Source: Bufo bufo
Taxonomy: Eukaryota; Chordata; Amphibia; Anura; Bufonidae
Assembly (NCBI RefSeq): GCF_905171765.1
Contig: NC_053390.1
Location: 590,420,293 to 590,484,292, forward strand
Reading direction: 5' to 3'
Length of the DNA: 64,000 nucleotides
This document shows, piece after piece, positions 44,233 through 56,646 of this stretch; positions within the stretch are counted from its first letter, which is position 1, and each line of letters begins with the position of its first letter. Below the pieces are notes generated by a model. The model worked only from the letters and a program-made list of their open reading frames with translations. It did no database searches and was not told where the DNA came from. Position numbers and translations under genes: made by a program.

Positions 44233-44678
44233 TGTTGGGAAACAAATAAAAGGTATCATAATGAAAAAGCAGGATCCATCAGGTAGCAGAGCTTAGATCA
44301 TTAGCCATACCACGGAAAGAGGAACTCATACATTTACTATGGGAACATTACACTCTGTTGTAGTATTGGAGTAGTATTGGTGTCACATACATCTGGTAAA
44401 ATAGTGAGATGATACAACGTTCTAGCCTTCTTAGATGGGACAAGAGAATTCAAGTGACCTCTGTGGAGGAATCACAGGCAGCTTATCCCACAGCTGGGCG
44501 GGTGTATATTTTTTAAAATTTTTATTAATTTGCATGCCATGCAAATTATAAAACCTGTCCTATTCTTGTTCATTTTGAAATTTGCATTTGCCGGTTACAA
44601 AACTAATATGGTCATGTGCAGGAGACCTAACCGTGTTGTCCCAATGTAAAAGTTTATCCAATAAAAATTTATCATTAA
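44233..44678. other. No recognised feature
   Basis: AT-rich sequence; no supported gene. Confidence 0.5.
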
Positions 44679-44980
44679 AGGGGTTCTCCGGGCTTTTAAT
44701 ATTGATGACCTATCCTGAGGATAGGTCATCAATATCAGATCGGCGGTGGTCCGACACCCGGCACCCCTGCCAATCAACTGTATGAAGAGACTTCCTGCTT
44801 GCCATATACATAGCAGCAGCGAGCATGAAGAGGCACAGGAGACAGCCCGCAAGCACGGCACGTGCCTTCTCTTCATACAGATGATCGGCGGGGTGCCGGG
44901 TGTCGGACCCATGACAATCTGATATTGATGACCTCTATCCTGAGGATAGGTCATGAATATTAAAAGCCTGGAAAACCCCT
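44679..44980. mobile_element. TTAA palindromic MITE (302 bp)
   Basis: The ends AGGGGTTCTCCGGGCTTTTA and, inverted, AGGGGTTTTCCAGGCTTTTA are flanked by TTAA (44675-44678, 44981-44984). Mirrored ATTGATGACCTATCCTGAGG and CCGACACCCGGCACCCC arms are clear. It is the reference copy for the fragment at 18860-18963. Confidence 0.92.
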
Positions 44981-44984
44981 TTAA

Positions 44985-46029
44985 CTAAGCAGTAAAGAGT
45001 TCTCACTCCCACCAGTTCACCATTCACAGTCTTTCTTTCTTGTCTGTTGTCCCTACCAATGTCATCCTGAAGTTCTGCCAGTGGCAGGACAAACATGCAC
45101 ATTTTACCCACACGGTGCTGTTCTACATGCATCACTGCTGTTATCTTCTTCTTGTGCAGGTAGATGGCATCTGTGTTGCAGGTAGAGCCGAGCATGCACA
45201 AAGCACTATCCAGTGAAACCACCAATGAGGATTTTAGCCACATAAATGATACCATACATATTCAACTCTTTTGAGGCTGGTGGCAGGAGCACATCACACA
45301 CAGGGGAATGTAGTTTGTAGCTTTTACTAGAGTGCTTCACACCGCAGGACAAATGTTAAAAATAGCCAGAAGTGCCGAAGGAGGTAGGAGACTGAGAGGT
45401 TATTCGATGCACAGAAAATGTGCATATACCATTCATTTATGATTACTGCCATCTTTCTGTCAAATCAAAAACTGGTAATAACCCATGTCCCATTCACCTA
45501 AACATGATTGTATGATTGCATCTAATATGATCTCCCTTTAAATGATATGAGAGACAGCAAAACCCTAAAAACTGATTATGTATTGAATTTGACATTAAAA
45601 TCTTATGCTCACAAAGGAATATTCTTAGTACTGGTTTAGTTAGTAGTTTAATCGCTCTAATGGAAACCATTGCTCTAACATTATAAATAAAAAGATAAGA
45701 AGCACTTTCACATGCTTCAACAGTTTTATCTTCAGGGGCTACACATCAATCCACAAGGGAATTCCTGATTTATACTGATTTTCTTAGGACACATGCCTGC
45801 TTTAAATCATCATTCTTGTTTTTAGCAACGGCCTGGTTTGATATAATACAGGTCTAAGCTGACAGAATTCCAAAGCTGAGCAATGGAAGCACAAAAACCT
45901 GCATGTGTAGTAAAAACAGCAACTGTAGCTCAGGAATCACAATAGAGTTGGCCATGGAAGCCTGAATGCACTACTAGTCTCAATTCAGACGCATTACTAT
46001 AAAGTAAGTGCAAATACATATTTGAGACA
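44985..46029. other. No recognised feature
   Basis: AT-rich sequence; no supported gene. Confidence 0.5.
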
Positions 46030-46380
46030 TTGGGGGTCCTTTATTTTAAGACCAATGTTTTAGACGCTGGTCTTAATACCCCTTTGTGCTGGCTGCAGCT
46101 AAGTTATGTAGAGGCGCCGGCATATCTACCACCTGTCTAAATCTGCGCCAGCTCCCTTGCTGGCATAGATTTAGACCATTTTCTATGCCTAAAACAGCTG
46201 TAGAAAATTATAAATGAAACAAGCCTGTTAGCCCACCCCCTTTCCGCCCATGCCCCCTTTTTTAGACCTGCCGTGAGCAGGGAAAACGCTCAGATTGCGG
46301 TGCAAATAACCTTTGTGCTGAAATATGCACCAGATATACACCAAAAATCGGTGTATATCTGATAATAAATTACCCCCTTT
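46030..46380. mobile_element. Palindromic MITE (GGGGGTAATTTATT ends)
   Basis: TTGGGGGTCCTTTATTTTA at the left mirrors AATAAATTACCCCCTTTG at the right. Inner AAATCTGCGCCAGC and GGCATAGATTTAGACC arms mirror each other. Confidence 0.7.
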
Positions 46381-46751
46381 GTCTGTGACATTTTAAAATT
46401 GGATCCAAGGGATGTGATAAAATAACAATATGAGTATTACATGGAAAAACCCTGCCACTCTAGTGTCCTGCCCCAGTTCAATTACCGGTCAAATGTATCA
46501 ATGCTATCACTTACAGGACTGCAACAGCATTAGGTACCTTATGTGAATACTAGTGACTTTACAATATACAAAACAGCCACAACAAGATCATAGTTAAACA
46601 AATATGAACACTATTTGAGACAGGCAAATACCAACAGGATACCCTGCCAATATCTGCTAGTACTGCTGTGGAACATTAATATTTTCCGCATTGACAATCA
46701 ATAGGGGGAACGTGACTATATTTTATGTTGTGACAAGTGAAAGTATACATA

Positions 46752-47043
46752 GGGCCAGATTTATCATTAGCTCAAGTCAGAATAATGGAGTGAAAAAGTC
46801 GCAAAAAAATGCGCAAACGCTAAAACTGCGCACAAATTTGCGACTTTTTACTGCTCTGCACTATGCTCGCCAGTTTTCTGAAAGTGGGCGTGTTTACTTA
46901 TGTAAATGAATCTCTAGACAGATTTACTATTGGGACTATTTAAAAAGTCGCAAAAAAATGCGCAATTTCACTCCAGTGAGGACCATGCTTATCTTATGAG
47001 ACTTTTTAATAGAACATGCGACTTTTTCGTAAAACGTGCAAAA
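46752..47043. repeat. Right-truncated copy of the GGGCCAGATTTATC MITE
   Basis: It matches the first ~290 bp of 42115-42551 and stops at AAAACGTGCAAAAG. Confidence 0.85.
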
Positions 47044-48212
47044 GTAATTAAATGGTATAATATTGTTGATAAAAAGACGGCCAATTACCCCAAAATATTA
47101 ACATTAAAAACTACAGCTTAATTTAAAAAATTGTTGTGTAAAAGTAGAAAAACATCAACTATATAAACTTAGAATCACCATAATCAAAGTAAAGTTAATG
47201 TCTTATGTACAGTGGCATTTATTTATTTTATAACCTTTCCCCAAAAAATAACTGTATGCACCCCAAAGTGGTGCCACTGAAAGCCCTCATACAAGCCCTC
47301 AGGGGACTCAGGGGAAAAATAAAAAACATTGATTTAGGAAGGCAGAAATGAAAAAATAACTAAATTACTGTCAAAAATGTCTACAGCGCCAAGGCGTCAA
47401 AGTTTAGGCTGTTATGCCCATGGAAACAGCAAATATGTGGGGTTATTTTAACCACATTGTGCACCACAATGTTACAGTATGTCAAGGTTCTGCCTGTCCT
47501 CACACGCTTTTACATACAGTTATGTCACTGGACTGGCAGTTGGAACCTCATGGCTTCATAGGTCATACAAGTATGAAGGAGGAGAAAAGTACCTCATTTT
47601 GGGGCACTACTGCATATTTGCATAGGTCTGAAAAAAGTGTGCAGATACAATACCATTTAAAAAGTTCTAGGCATTCATTTAGGGGTATAATGTTGTAGAA
47701 TGTTTCATTTTGTTATATGATTTTTATTTTCAAAGTCCAGTTTTAACTAGGCAAATGGCAAGATCATAAGTAATAGGGAGGGAAGAATTTTAAATGACAT
47801 GTTCGGCAAAAGAGCTCTCTCTCCAAGCTTGCCATCTAGGTTGGGTTTTCTTAGTAGCTCATGTTGTGAGTATTGGTCTATGAGTGCAATCACTTCAGAG
47901 ATAGCTCGCGTGTAGGCTTGGTTCCGTTTAGCTATGAGTTCCTGGGTAGCAGTCAAAGCATGGGTCCAGATAGATCTGCAGCGAGGGGGATTAGTAGAAA
48001 TGCCTATCCCTAAAATCACAATGTGTGGCTGGAGAGAGAAAGGCGCTCATAGGGTGAATAAGTAAGGATGTGCTCCTTAAAAGAGGATGTAGTCTGCTCA
48101 CCTGGGCACAACACTAGTGAGAGCAGAACGAAGGAGAAGTGCTTGTCGGTGCAGCTGGAACTATCAGAAACCCTTGGGGCAGGAGCCAAACCGCCGGTGG
48201 AGTGATGTATGA
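47044..48212. other. Unrecognised stretch with one modest ORF
   Basis: A 90-aa minus-strand ORF (47747-48019) has no family I recognise. The part at 48030-48190 looks repeat-like but I cannot assign it. Confidence 0.4.
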
Positions 48213-48325
48213 CAATGGAAATTGACAAGAATGGAATTGTCGAGCTGATCGTTGATAGTGAGAGGCGCCTCTCGCTATTTACGATCACCTCGACGATTCC
48301 AGTCTTGACAATTTCCAGTGTTATC
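48213..48325. repeat. Perfect-like palindrome (~110 bp)
   Basis: GGAAATTGACAAGAATGGAA mirrors TTCCAGTCTTGACAATTTCC. The centre GAGAGGCGCCTCTC is an exact palindrome. It would form a long hairpin. Confidence 0.8.
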
Positions 48326-49628
48326 GCTAAAATCACTAAAGAAGGTGAGAGAAGAGGAGCACTAATAATTTTTATACCATTTTTTTTATTTACTCATGCC
48401 ATTATAAGATTTAAAAATGTAGGGGTCATTTACTAAATGATCTACGCCAGTTTTTTTCTCTGTTTCATACCTGCATATTAGACCTCAACATGGTTTTTTC
48501 ATTTATTTGGAGCAATTTGGATCTTAAAAGTTCTATAAAGATGATTTTATGCTAATAATTAAAAGGGTATTCCATCACAAGAAAAAAAAAGTTTTGAACA
48601 TGCTTTACTGTATATCCACAGTGAACATGCTTTACTGTATACCCACCTTACTGATCCCCTGCCACTTCAGTTCTGATGGTGCCAGGTCACGACTGCACCC
48701 CACTTCCTGTGAGCCTTCACATGACAGGAAATGACACTGCTGCTCAGCCAATCACTAGCTACAGCCATGACCCTCCTCAGCCATCTTTCACACAATAATG
48801 TGTAAGTGTCCCTCTTTGGCCACCCAAAAGGTTGGGTGGTTTGAGTACAAGATAGGTTTACAGCTACTGCACTGGTTCAGTTGGCTGATGTGGGTGTTAC
48901 CAGTATCACCAGGTATGACCAAACTAAGCCCCCATTATTACCACTATAAATGGCCAGTTGGTGCCAATACACACAGAAAACAGGGGCTTTGTAATTGTAT
49001 ACCAAATTAAACAACAGAGAAAATAAAATTTGCACAATCATTTACACACAGATCTGTCGCTGAGTGTATATCAACAATTGCTTTCAATGAAAGTACAATT
49101 TTTTTTACAATTATGTTTGAAATAACGTTTTAAGATGCAAATATAAGAAAGATTTAATAGAGATATCACTAAGTCTTAATTCACACCACACAATTTTCCA
49201 TGTGAGCCTGATTACAGTGGAAAAGTATAGGTCTGTGGCTATGTACAAACTCTGCAGTAAGACTTTTTTGTGCACAAAAATCAAAAACGTATCAAGCAAT
49301 TTTGATTGAAGGGGTTCTCCACTTTGGAAATCCTTTTTGTTTCACAATAGCAGATCACAAAGTATCCCTCTGCCCCCTGTGATCTGTGGGGAAACCCTGC
49401 AGTAAGTGTTCAGCTTCCCTGCCGTGCATTCACAGGGGAAATTACACACTACAGGATGCCCTTTCAATGCAAAAGGTTGACTGTGTAATGGAGGACTGGA
49501 CAAGTCCTCCAGAGTGCTCTCCACTAATGAGAAGAAGATCCAAAACAGAGAATCCCCCTCTATTACCTAAAAGGTATTATGAAAACAAGTTTTGCTAAAA
49601 TGGACAACTGCTAACCTGTTTCTTTGAA
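48326..49628. other. No recognised gene
   Basis: AT-rich sequence with an old TTAA-MITE-like piece from about 49306 (AGGGGTTCTCCACTTTGG). Confidence 0.45.
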
Positions 49629-49904
49629 AGGGAGTCTGTCAGTGCTAGATTGCAAACTTGGAGAACTGTTGAAACAGGCTTTGGTAGCAGCATGACTGAC
49701 AATGAGCGATGGCTTTAGCGCCCATCCAGCATTCTGCTACAGCCATGAAAGAAAAGGTTGTGGAGCAAAGGGCACTCCGGTGTTAGGGAAGACCCAGAAG
49801 ACACCTGCAGCAGAGGCACACACACATACACAAAATTATTTCCAGGTCTCCTGTCTAGTGCTGTCAGCTATCTTGTAGGGAAAAATACTGCTCAGAGACT
49901 CCCT
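49629..49904. mobile_element. TTAA-type MITE (~276 bp)
   Basis: The ends AGGGAGTCTGTCAG and, inverted, AGGGAGTCTCTGAG lie next to TTGA on the left (changed from TTAA) and TTAA on the right (49905-49908). Confidence 0.65.
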
Positions 49905-50165
49905 TTAAATTCTATAAAAGGGTTTATCTCCCCTGAGATAACCCATTTAGAAAAGGAGCCGTGACGGCTTCTAACTCCCACAACAAACAGCCAATTCTGA
50001 ATGGGGATGTGACAGATGACTGGCTATCCATGTAATGCAGAATAAGAGCTGCTCGTTCTCAAAGAGGTGACCCCTAAATAGAATCCTCTCTATGATATCC
50101 ATACGCCCTAATAGATCTTATGGACAGAAATTGCCCTGATGGGCTGTATGGGTCAACCTCTTTAA

Positions 50166-50572
50166 TTAGGCTACTTTCACATCTGTGTTGTGCTGTCCGG
50201 TTTTGAGATCTGGCACTGGGTCATAAAACCGCAAGACAACACTTCAGTTTTGTCCCCATTTATTGTCAATAGGGACAAAACTGAACAAACCGGAACGGAG
50301 TGCACCAGAATGCATTCCATTCTGGTTTGTTGCATTCCCATGCTGGACACAAAACCACTGCAAGCAGGACACGGATCCAGCGCCCATTCACTTACAATGG
50401 TTTTAGTGCTAGATCCGGCGTGTAAATTTTCGATATAATTCAACCAGATCCGTTCCGAACGGATGTAGCTGGTTGTATTATAATAACGGAAGCATTTCAC
50501 AGTGGTTTTGAGATCCCATGCTGGTTCTCAAAACCAGATAGCAAAGGCGCAGATGTGAAAGTAGCCTTAGGC
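50166..50572. mobile_element. Palindromic MITE (TAGGCTACTTTCACA ends)
   Basis: TAGGCTACTTTCACATCTG mirrors CAGATGTGAAAGTAGCCTTA. The arms share TGGTTTTGAGATC...CCGGTTTTG-type sequence. It directly adjoins the next element. Confidence 0.85.
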
Positions 50573-51207
50573 TAGTTTCACACTTGCGGCAGAGAAATCC
50601 GGCAGCCAGTTCCGTCTCCGGAACTGCCTGCCGGATCCAGCAAAACGCATGCAAACTGATTGCATTTGAAGACTGATCAGGATACTGTACTGTCTTAAAA
50701 ATGCATTGCAGGAACGGATCCGTCTGTCCGTTTGTCATACGGACAAACTGATCCGTTTCAATTTTTTTTCACATTAATACCGGTCTGTGCATGCGCAGAT
50801 CGGAAGGACGGATCTGGCATTCCGGTATTTTGAATGCCGGATTCGGCACTAATACATTCCTATGGAAAAAAATGCCGGATCCAGCATTCAGGCAAGTCTT
50901 CCGTTTTTTGGGCCGGAGATAAGGGCTCTTTCACACTTGCGGCAGGATGGATCCGACATGCTGTTCACCATCCGTCGGATCCGTCCTGCCGCAAGTGTGA
51001 AAGAGCCCTAAAACAGTAGCATGCTGCAGTTTTATCTTTTGCCTGATCAGTCAAAAAGACTGAACTGAAGACATCCTGATGCATCCTGAATGGATTGCTC
51101 TCCATTCAGAATGCATGGAGATAAAACTGATCAGTTATTTTCCGGTATAGAGCCCCTAGGACGAAACTCTATGGCGGAAGCAAAAACGCAAGTGTGAAAG
51201 TACCCTA
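50573..51207. mobile_element. Palindromic MITE (CACTTGCG type) with nested palindrome
   Basis: GGCTAGTTTCACACTTGCGG mirrors ACGCAAGTGTGAAAGTACCC. Inside, 50926-51010 is a complete small hairpin: GGGCTCTTTCACACTTGCGG to its exact inverse, with GGATCCGA near the centre. Confidence 0.85.
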
Positions 51208-53005
51208 AGGAAATAAGGCATTCCTACAGCTGTTTGCTGTTGTACTATAACTGTAAAGTTTAAACAGCTCCAGTTTGTAAATGCCCGATGTGGCCTCCTA
51301 CCCTTCATCCAAATATATATTGTTACAGATTATGTATTATTTCAGACACCAAAACTTTACAAACTTCTGCAATGAAAGGAGCAATGCAAGAGCATCCCAC
51401 TAGGTGGCAGGATTTCACTATGCCCATATGTGTGTGTTAAGATGCCAGGGAAAAAGTCATTATCCTTTCCTGAGTAATTTTCACTTTAGAAAAACAAAGC
51501 TGACTTTTGTAGTTTTGTGCTCGGGCTATGCATAGATCTAAATACTAGGCAAAGGGTAAATTGTTTTTTTTAAATAGTAGACTGTATCATAATCTGTTTG
51601 AATATTGTAATGGTGCATTTTTTAGGATATATATATATATATATTTATATATATTTCAGTGCCTAGCGACATGCCTAGCGACATACTCAACCAGCTACGG
51701 TATAAATGCATCATTTTTTATTTTACATTTTGTGCAAATCTATTATATTGCCTATATGCTTCTATATAGGATAATAATGGGCATGATCTAGATACTTGTG
51801 TATTAATCTATGCAAAGGAGTGTGGTTAGGATTTGGTTGCAGCTTGATGTATTATCCAGCAATTGTGGTCCACATAAAATGTGAATCCGGTTTGAAGCAG
51901 GGCTTGTATGCCATTAAACGGACATTAGTCATGTTCTCAGTGTAAACATTACCACATTTGTTAGTTCTTGCAGTGCCCCTGGGCTGTGTATATAGCTGAA
52001 ATATATTTAGAGGCAGCTCTACATCCATGATGTCTGCACAAAGTTATTACAAGTCATCAAGTATGTTATACATGACATGTAAGCCATCATATTCTGAGTC
52101 TGACGTGAAGAATTCCCAGTGATCACTGATGATCAAAGACTTTCTGGCAGCTGACTTAAGACTTTGATGAAAGTTAAAGTTCTCTTTACAAAACCAAGCC
52201 ATATATCTGATGAGTTTTATGAGATTTTAACCAAATAAGCCAGTGGAAGTAAGCATAAGTATGCAACATTCATATACAAGCATGAACATAAAGTAACATT
52301 GACATAGGACACACTGATGGTAAGAGTCTGCCTACCTTGCAAACATGAAGAGGCTCCTGGTACCCTGTGCCACCTTGCAGTCTGAAGCCCCAGGGTGCTC
52401 CCCCACTCATGGTTACACAGATATAATCCCCAGTGCCCATCTTGACTTGTCGTTAAGATTAAATTCCTTTCTTGATGGTGACAGAAACTTTTTCGAATGT
52501 GAACCTGAGGGCTGGGAGCAGACCAGCTGAGTATGTACAGCACCACTCACTGACTTATTGCACATTGAAATGTGGTTATGGAGGAGGATGTAATACATTC
52601 AGAGACCTCCAAGGATCAGCCCACTGCACCGTCATAGGAATATGTCCATCCCCCAGATCCTGGGAAAACATTAGTGTTCTTTTTCATAATATTAGCATTC
52701 GACGACTTACTGTAACCTGCTTCAGTCAGCACAGGAAACTGTGCAATAAACAACATTCAGCAATTGCAACCTAAGTATAAATGTATATGATTTACAAAAT
52801 AGAAGTAGCAGTTATATATAAAATGCAGGATTAATATGATAGGAAGGTTAACCAGACCTGTGTATATTGCCCTCCCCATGCATGATGCTGAAACTATAAA
52901 ACATCCTGTATCAAAGGAGTCCCCAAACTAAAATTTCAGTGACTGGTATGTATGGACGTGTATTTCTACATATGTGCAGCCCCATGCAGTGAACCTGAGG
53001 AGCCT
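51208..53005. other. No recognised gene
   Basis: A TA/TATATT run lies at about 51626-51657. The remaining sequence is AT-rich without supported ORFs. Confidence 0.5.
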
Positions 53006-53342
53006 TAGGCCTCTTCTTGCACACAATGTTTTTTTTCCTTTCCGTTCCGTTTTTTGCGTTCCATATACAGACCATATACAGAACCATATATTTCAATGGA
53101 TCCGCAAAAAAAACGATAGGTACTCCGTATGCTTTCCGTTTCCGTATTTCCGTTCAAAGATAGAACATGTCCTATTATTGTCCGCATAACGGACAAGGAT
53201 AGTACTGTTCTATCAGGGGCCAGCTGTTCCATTCTGCAAAAAACGGAATGCACACAGACGTCTTCCGTATTTTTGGCGGATCCGTTTTTTGCGGACCGCA
53301 AAATACTGAAAAAGCCATTCGGTTGTGTGCAAGAGGCCTCAG
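53006..53342. mobile_element. Palindromic MITE (GAGGCCTC / TTGCGGATCC type), full copy
   Basis: AGGCCTCTTCTTGCACACAA mirrors TTGTGTGCAAGAGGCCTC. It includes AGATAGAACATGTCCTATT, which is where the half copies at 2253 and 17197 begin. Confidence 0.85.
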
Positions 53343-54870
53343 GCAGAGAGTTCCATAGTCTCACTGCTCTTACCGTAAAGAATCCTCTTCTATGTTTGTG
53401 TAAAAACCTTCTTTCCTCCAGACGCAGAGGATGTCCCCTCGTCACAGTTACAGTCCTGGGAATAAATAGATGATGGGAGAGATCTCTGTACTGCCCCCTG
53501 ATGCATTTATACATAGTTATTAGCAGTGGCGTACATAGAGAAGTAAGGGCCCCATCAGTGGCGTACATAGAGAAGTAAGGGCCCCATAGCAAGGATCAAA
53601 CCAAGTACCCCACACAGGACAGAAGGGTTTCTGCCTAAACCCTTTTTATTGACCCTTTGGCCATTTTTTCCACTGCCTCGTTTGCTAAAAGTTGTTTCTT
53701 TAAAGGGTAGAGTCCTGACCAAGTTTTCACCTCCAGTATAAGAGGAGATGATCCCAACTGGGCCCCCTCTTGCCCTGGGCCCCATAGCAGTCGCATGGTC
53801 TGCCGCTATGGTAGTTACGCCCCTGGTTATTAGATCTCACCTCAGTCGCCTTTTTTCTAAAGTGAATAAGCCTAAGTTTGATAATCTTTCTGGGTACTGT
53901 AGTCCACTCCAGTTATTACTCTACTCCATTTTAATTATTACTTTAGTTGCCCTCCTTTGCACCCTCTCCAGTATTGCTATGTCTGCCTTGTTCACAAGAG
54001 CCCAGAACTGCACACAATACTGAATGTGTGGTTTGGCTAATGATTTGTAAAGTGGCAGGACTATGTTCTCATCACGTGCATCTATGCCCCTTTTGATGCA
54101 ACCCATTATCTGATTGACCTTGGCAGCAGCTGCCTGACACTGGTTTCTACAGTTTAGTTTGCTGTCCACTAAAATTCCTAAGTCCTTTTCCATGTCAGTG
54201 TTACACAGTGTTTTACCATTTAGTATGGACAGGTGACTTGCATTATTCCTTCCCATGGGCATAACCTTAGATTTGTCAGTGTTAAACCTCATCTGTCACT
54301 TCTCTGCCCAAGCCTCCAATCTAGCCAGACCCATCTGTAGCAATATACTGTCCTCTTCCATGTTAATTACTTTACACAGTTTAGTGTCATCTGCAAAAAT
54401 TGATATTTTACTGTGCAAGCCTTCTACAAGATCATCAATAAATATATTGAAGAGAATAGGGCCCGATACTGACCCCTCTGGTACCCCCACTAGTGACAGT
54501 GACCCAATCTGAGAGTGTACCGTTAATAACCACCCTCTGTTTTCTATCACTGAACTTGAACACTCTGTGTCAACATAGAGTCCTTAAATATTAGAAATAA
54601 GGGCCTACCTATGACATTACTTAATTCTCTTAGGATACGGAGGTGTATGCCATCTGGTCCTAGCGATTTGTCTATTTTATATTTTTTAAGACGCAGCTGT
54701 ACCTCTTTCTGGGTCAGACAGGCCCCTTTTAATGGGAAATTTACTTTTACATTCTGAACTTCATCTGACAGTTTACTTTCCTCAGTAAATACAGCGGAGA
54801 AAAAAATATTTAATAGCCTTGCTTTCTCCTCATCGCTCTCTGCAACTCCGTTCAAATGCGATTAAAATGG
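53343..54870 (-). pseudogene. CR1/L2-type LINE reverse transcriptase, 3' half
   Basis: From 54855 downward the minus strand encodes KSLGPDGIHLRILRELSNVI (54547-54855). It then has GVPEGSVSGPILFNIFIDDL and the catalytic FADDTKL (54296-54550), KDLGILVDSKLN and ERVQRRATKVI (53921-54292), and the C-terminal RAVRLWNSLPEAS (near 53345). Between the first and second pieces, the RT segment with the first catalytic aspartate is missing (near 54560), a deletion of roughly 100 codons. Stops and shifts are common, and a hAT-type MITE sits at 53524-53825. It is a dead, 5'-truncated copy, better kept than the one at 25140-27125. Confidence 0.88.
53524..53825. mobile_element. hAT-type MITE with 8-bp target duplication
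   Basis: The ends CAGTGGCGTACATAG and, inverted, CAGGGGCGTAACTACC are flanked by GTTATTAG on both sides (53516-53523, 53826-53833). An 8-bp duplication and CAG-GGCGTA tips are hAT features. The first ~38 bp are present twice in tandem. It is inserted in the LINE. Confidence 0.93.
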
Positions 54871-54925
54871 AAAATAGTGGAATTGCTATAACGGGAAGCC
54901 AAACTCTTTAAAGGCATTGCGTTTT

Positions 54926-56601
54926 AGGCTACTTTCATACTTGCGTTCAGAGCAGATTAGTCTGGTGTCTGTACAGACGGATCCGCTCCTATAATGCAAA
55001 CGCTTGCATCCGTTCAGAACGGATCCGTTTGCATAACAGTTTTTTTCAGATCTGATTTTTCACTTCCTGAAAACTCTGATCCGACAGTATATTCTAACAC
55101 AGAGGCATTCCCATGGTGATGGGGACGCTTCAAGTTAGAATATACTAAAGAACTGTGTACATGATTGCCCCCTGCTGCCTGGCAGGTGCTGCCAGGCAGC
55201 AGGAGGCAGACCCCCCCCTCCCTCCCCTGTATTTAACTCATTGGTGGCCAGTGCGGCCCCCCCTCCCTCCCCTGTATTTAACTCATTGGTGGCCAGTGCG
55301 GCCGCCCCCCCTCCCCCCCCCTGTTTTTAACTCATTGGTGGCCAGTGCGGCCGCCCCCCCCCCTGTTTTTAACTCATTGGTGGCCAGTGCGGCCGGCCCC
55401 CCCTCCCTCCCCCCCCTGTTTTTAATTCATCTGTGGCCAGTGTGGCCGGCCACCCCTCCCTCCCCCCCTGTTTTTAACTCATTGGTGGCCAGTGTGACCG
55501 TCCTCCCTCCCCCGCTAATTAAAATGACCGATCCCCCATCATTGGTGGCAGCGGAGAGTTCCGATCGGAGTCCCAGTTTAATCACTGGGACTCCGATCGG
55601 TAACCATGGCAACCAGGACGCTACTGCAGTCCTGGTTGCCATGGTTACTTAGCAATTTTAGAAGCATTATACTTACCTGCGATGTCTGTGACCGGCCGGG
55701 CGCTTCTCCTACTGGTAAGTGAAAGGTCTGTGCTATAAGCAATGCGCCGCACAGACCTTTCACTTACCAGTAGGAGGAGCGCCGGGCCAGTCACAGACAT
55801 CGCAGGTAAGTATAATGCTTCTAAAATTGCTAAGTAACCATGGCAGCCAGGAATGCAGTAGCGTCCTGGTTGCCATGGTTACCGATCGGAGTCCCAGCGA
55901 TTAAACTGGGACTCCGATCGGAACTCTCCGCTGCCATCAATGATGGGGGGATCGGTCTGGCCACCAATGAGTTAAAAACAGGGGGGGGAGGGGGGGCCGG
56001 CCGCACTGGCCACCAATGAGTTAAAAACAGGGGGGGAGGGGGGGTCTGCCCCCTGCTATTCTAACTTGAAACGTCCCCATCACCATGGGAACGCCTCTGT
56101 GTTAGAATATACTGTCGGATCTGAGTTTCACGATCTAACTCAAATCCGATGGTATATTCTAATATAGAGGCGCTCCCATGGTGATGGGGACGCTTCAAGT
56201 TAAAATATACCATCGGATTGGAGAAAACTCCGATCTGATGGTATATTAATAGAGACTCCTGACTTTACATTGAAAGTCAATGGGGGACGGATCCGTTTGC
56301 AATTGCACCATATTGTGTCAACGTCAAACGGATCCGTCCCCATTGACTTGCATTGTAAGTCTGGACGGATCCGTTTGGCTCCGCACGGCCAGGCGGACAC
56401 GAAAACGCTGCAAGCTGCGTTCGGGTGTCCGCCTGCTGAGCGGAACGGAGGCCAAACGGTGCCAAACTGATGCATTCTGAGCGGATCCGCATCCACTCAG
56501 AATACATTGGGGCAGTATGGATCCGTTTGGGGCCGCTTGTGAGAGCCTTCAAACGGAGCTCACAAGCGGAACCCCCGAACGCAAGTGTGAAAGTAGCCTA
56601 A
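54926..56601. mobile_element. Giant foldback element (~1.7 kb)
   Basis: TAGGCTACTTTCATACTTGC mirrors GCAAGTGTGAAAGTAGCCTA. The inner arms are near-identical inverted copies around 55735: CCATGGTGATGGGGACGCTT, GACTCCGATCGG, CTGGTTGCCATGGTTAC and GTAAGTGAAAGGTCTGTG. Both arms hold CTCATTGGTGGCCAGTG minisatellite. Matching ORFs on both strands (55578-55763, 55719-55904) only reflect the mirror symmetry. Confidence 0.9.
55207..55510. repeat. Minisatellite in the foldback left arm
   Basis: About six units of 45-60 bp each hold TTAACTCATTGGTGGCCAGT followed by a C-rich run. The right arm keeps two or three inverted units (about 55960-56050). Confidence 0.88.
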
Positions 56602-56646
56602 ATCTGTCCTAATAGAGTTGAATAGAAAAAATAGAAAAAGAAAAAA

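Noticed and set aside
48016..48436. Two ORFs sharing SERRLSL and STIP
   Set aside because: They are mirror translations of the palindrome at 48213-48325.
55155..55652. 165-aa proline-rich ORF
   Set aside because: It is a translation of the C-rich minisatellite in the foldback element, not a gene.
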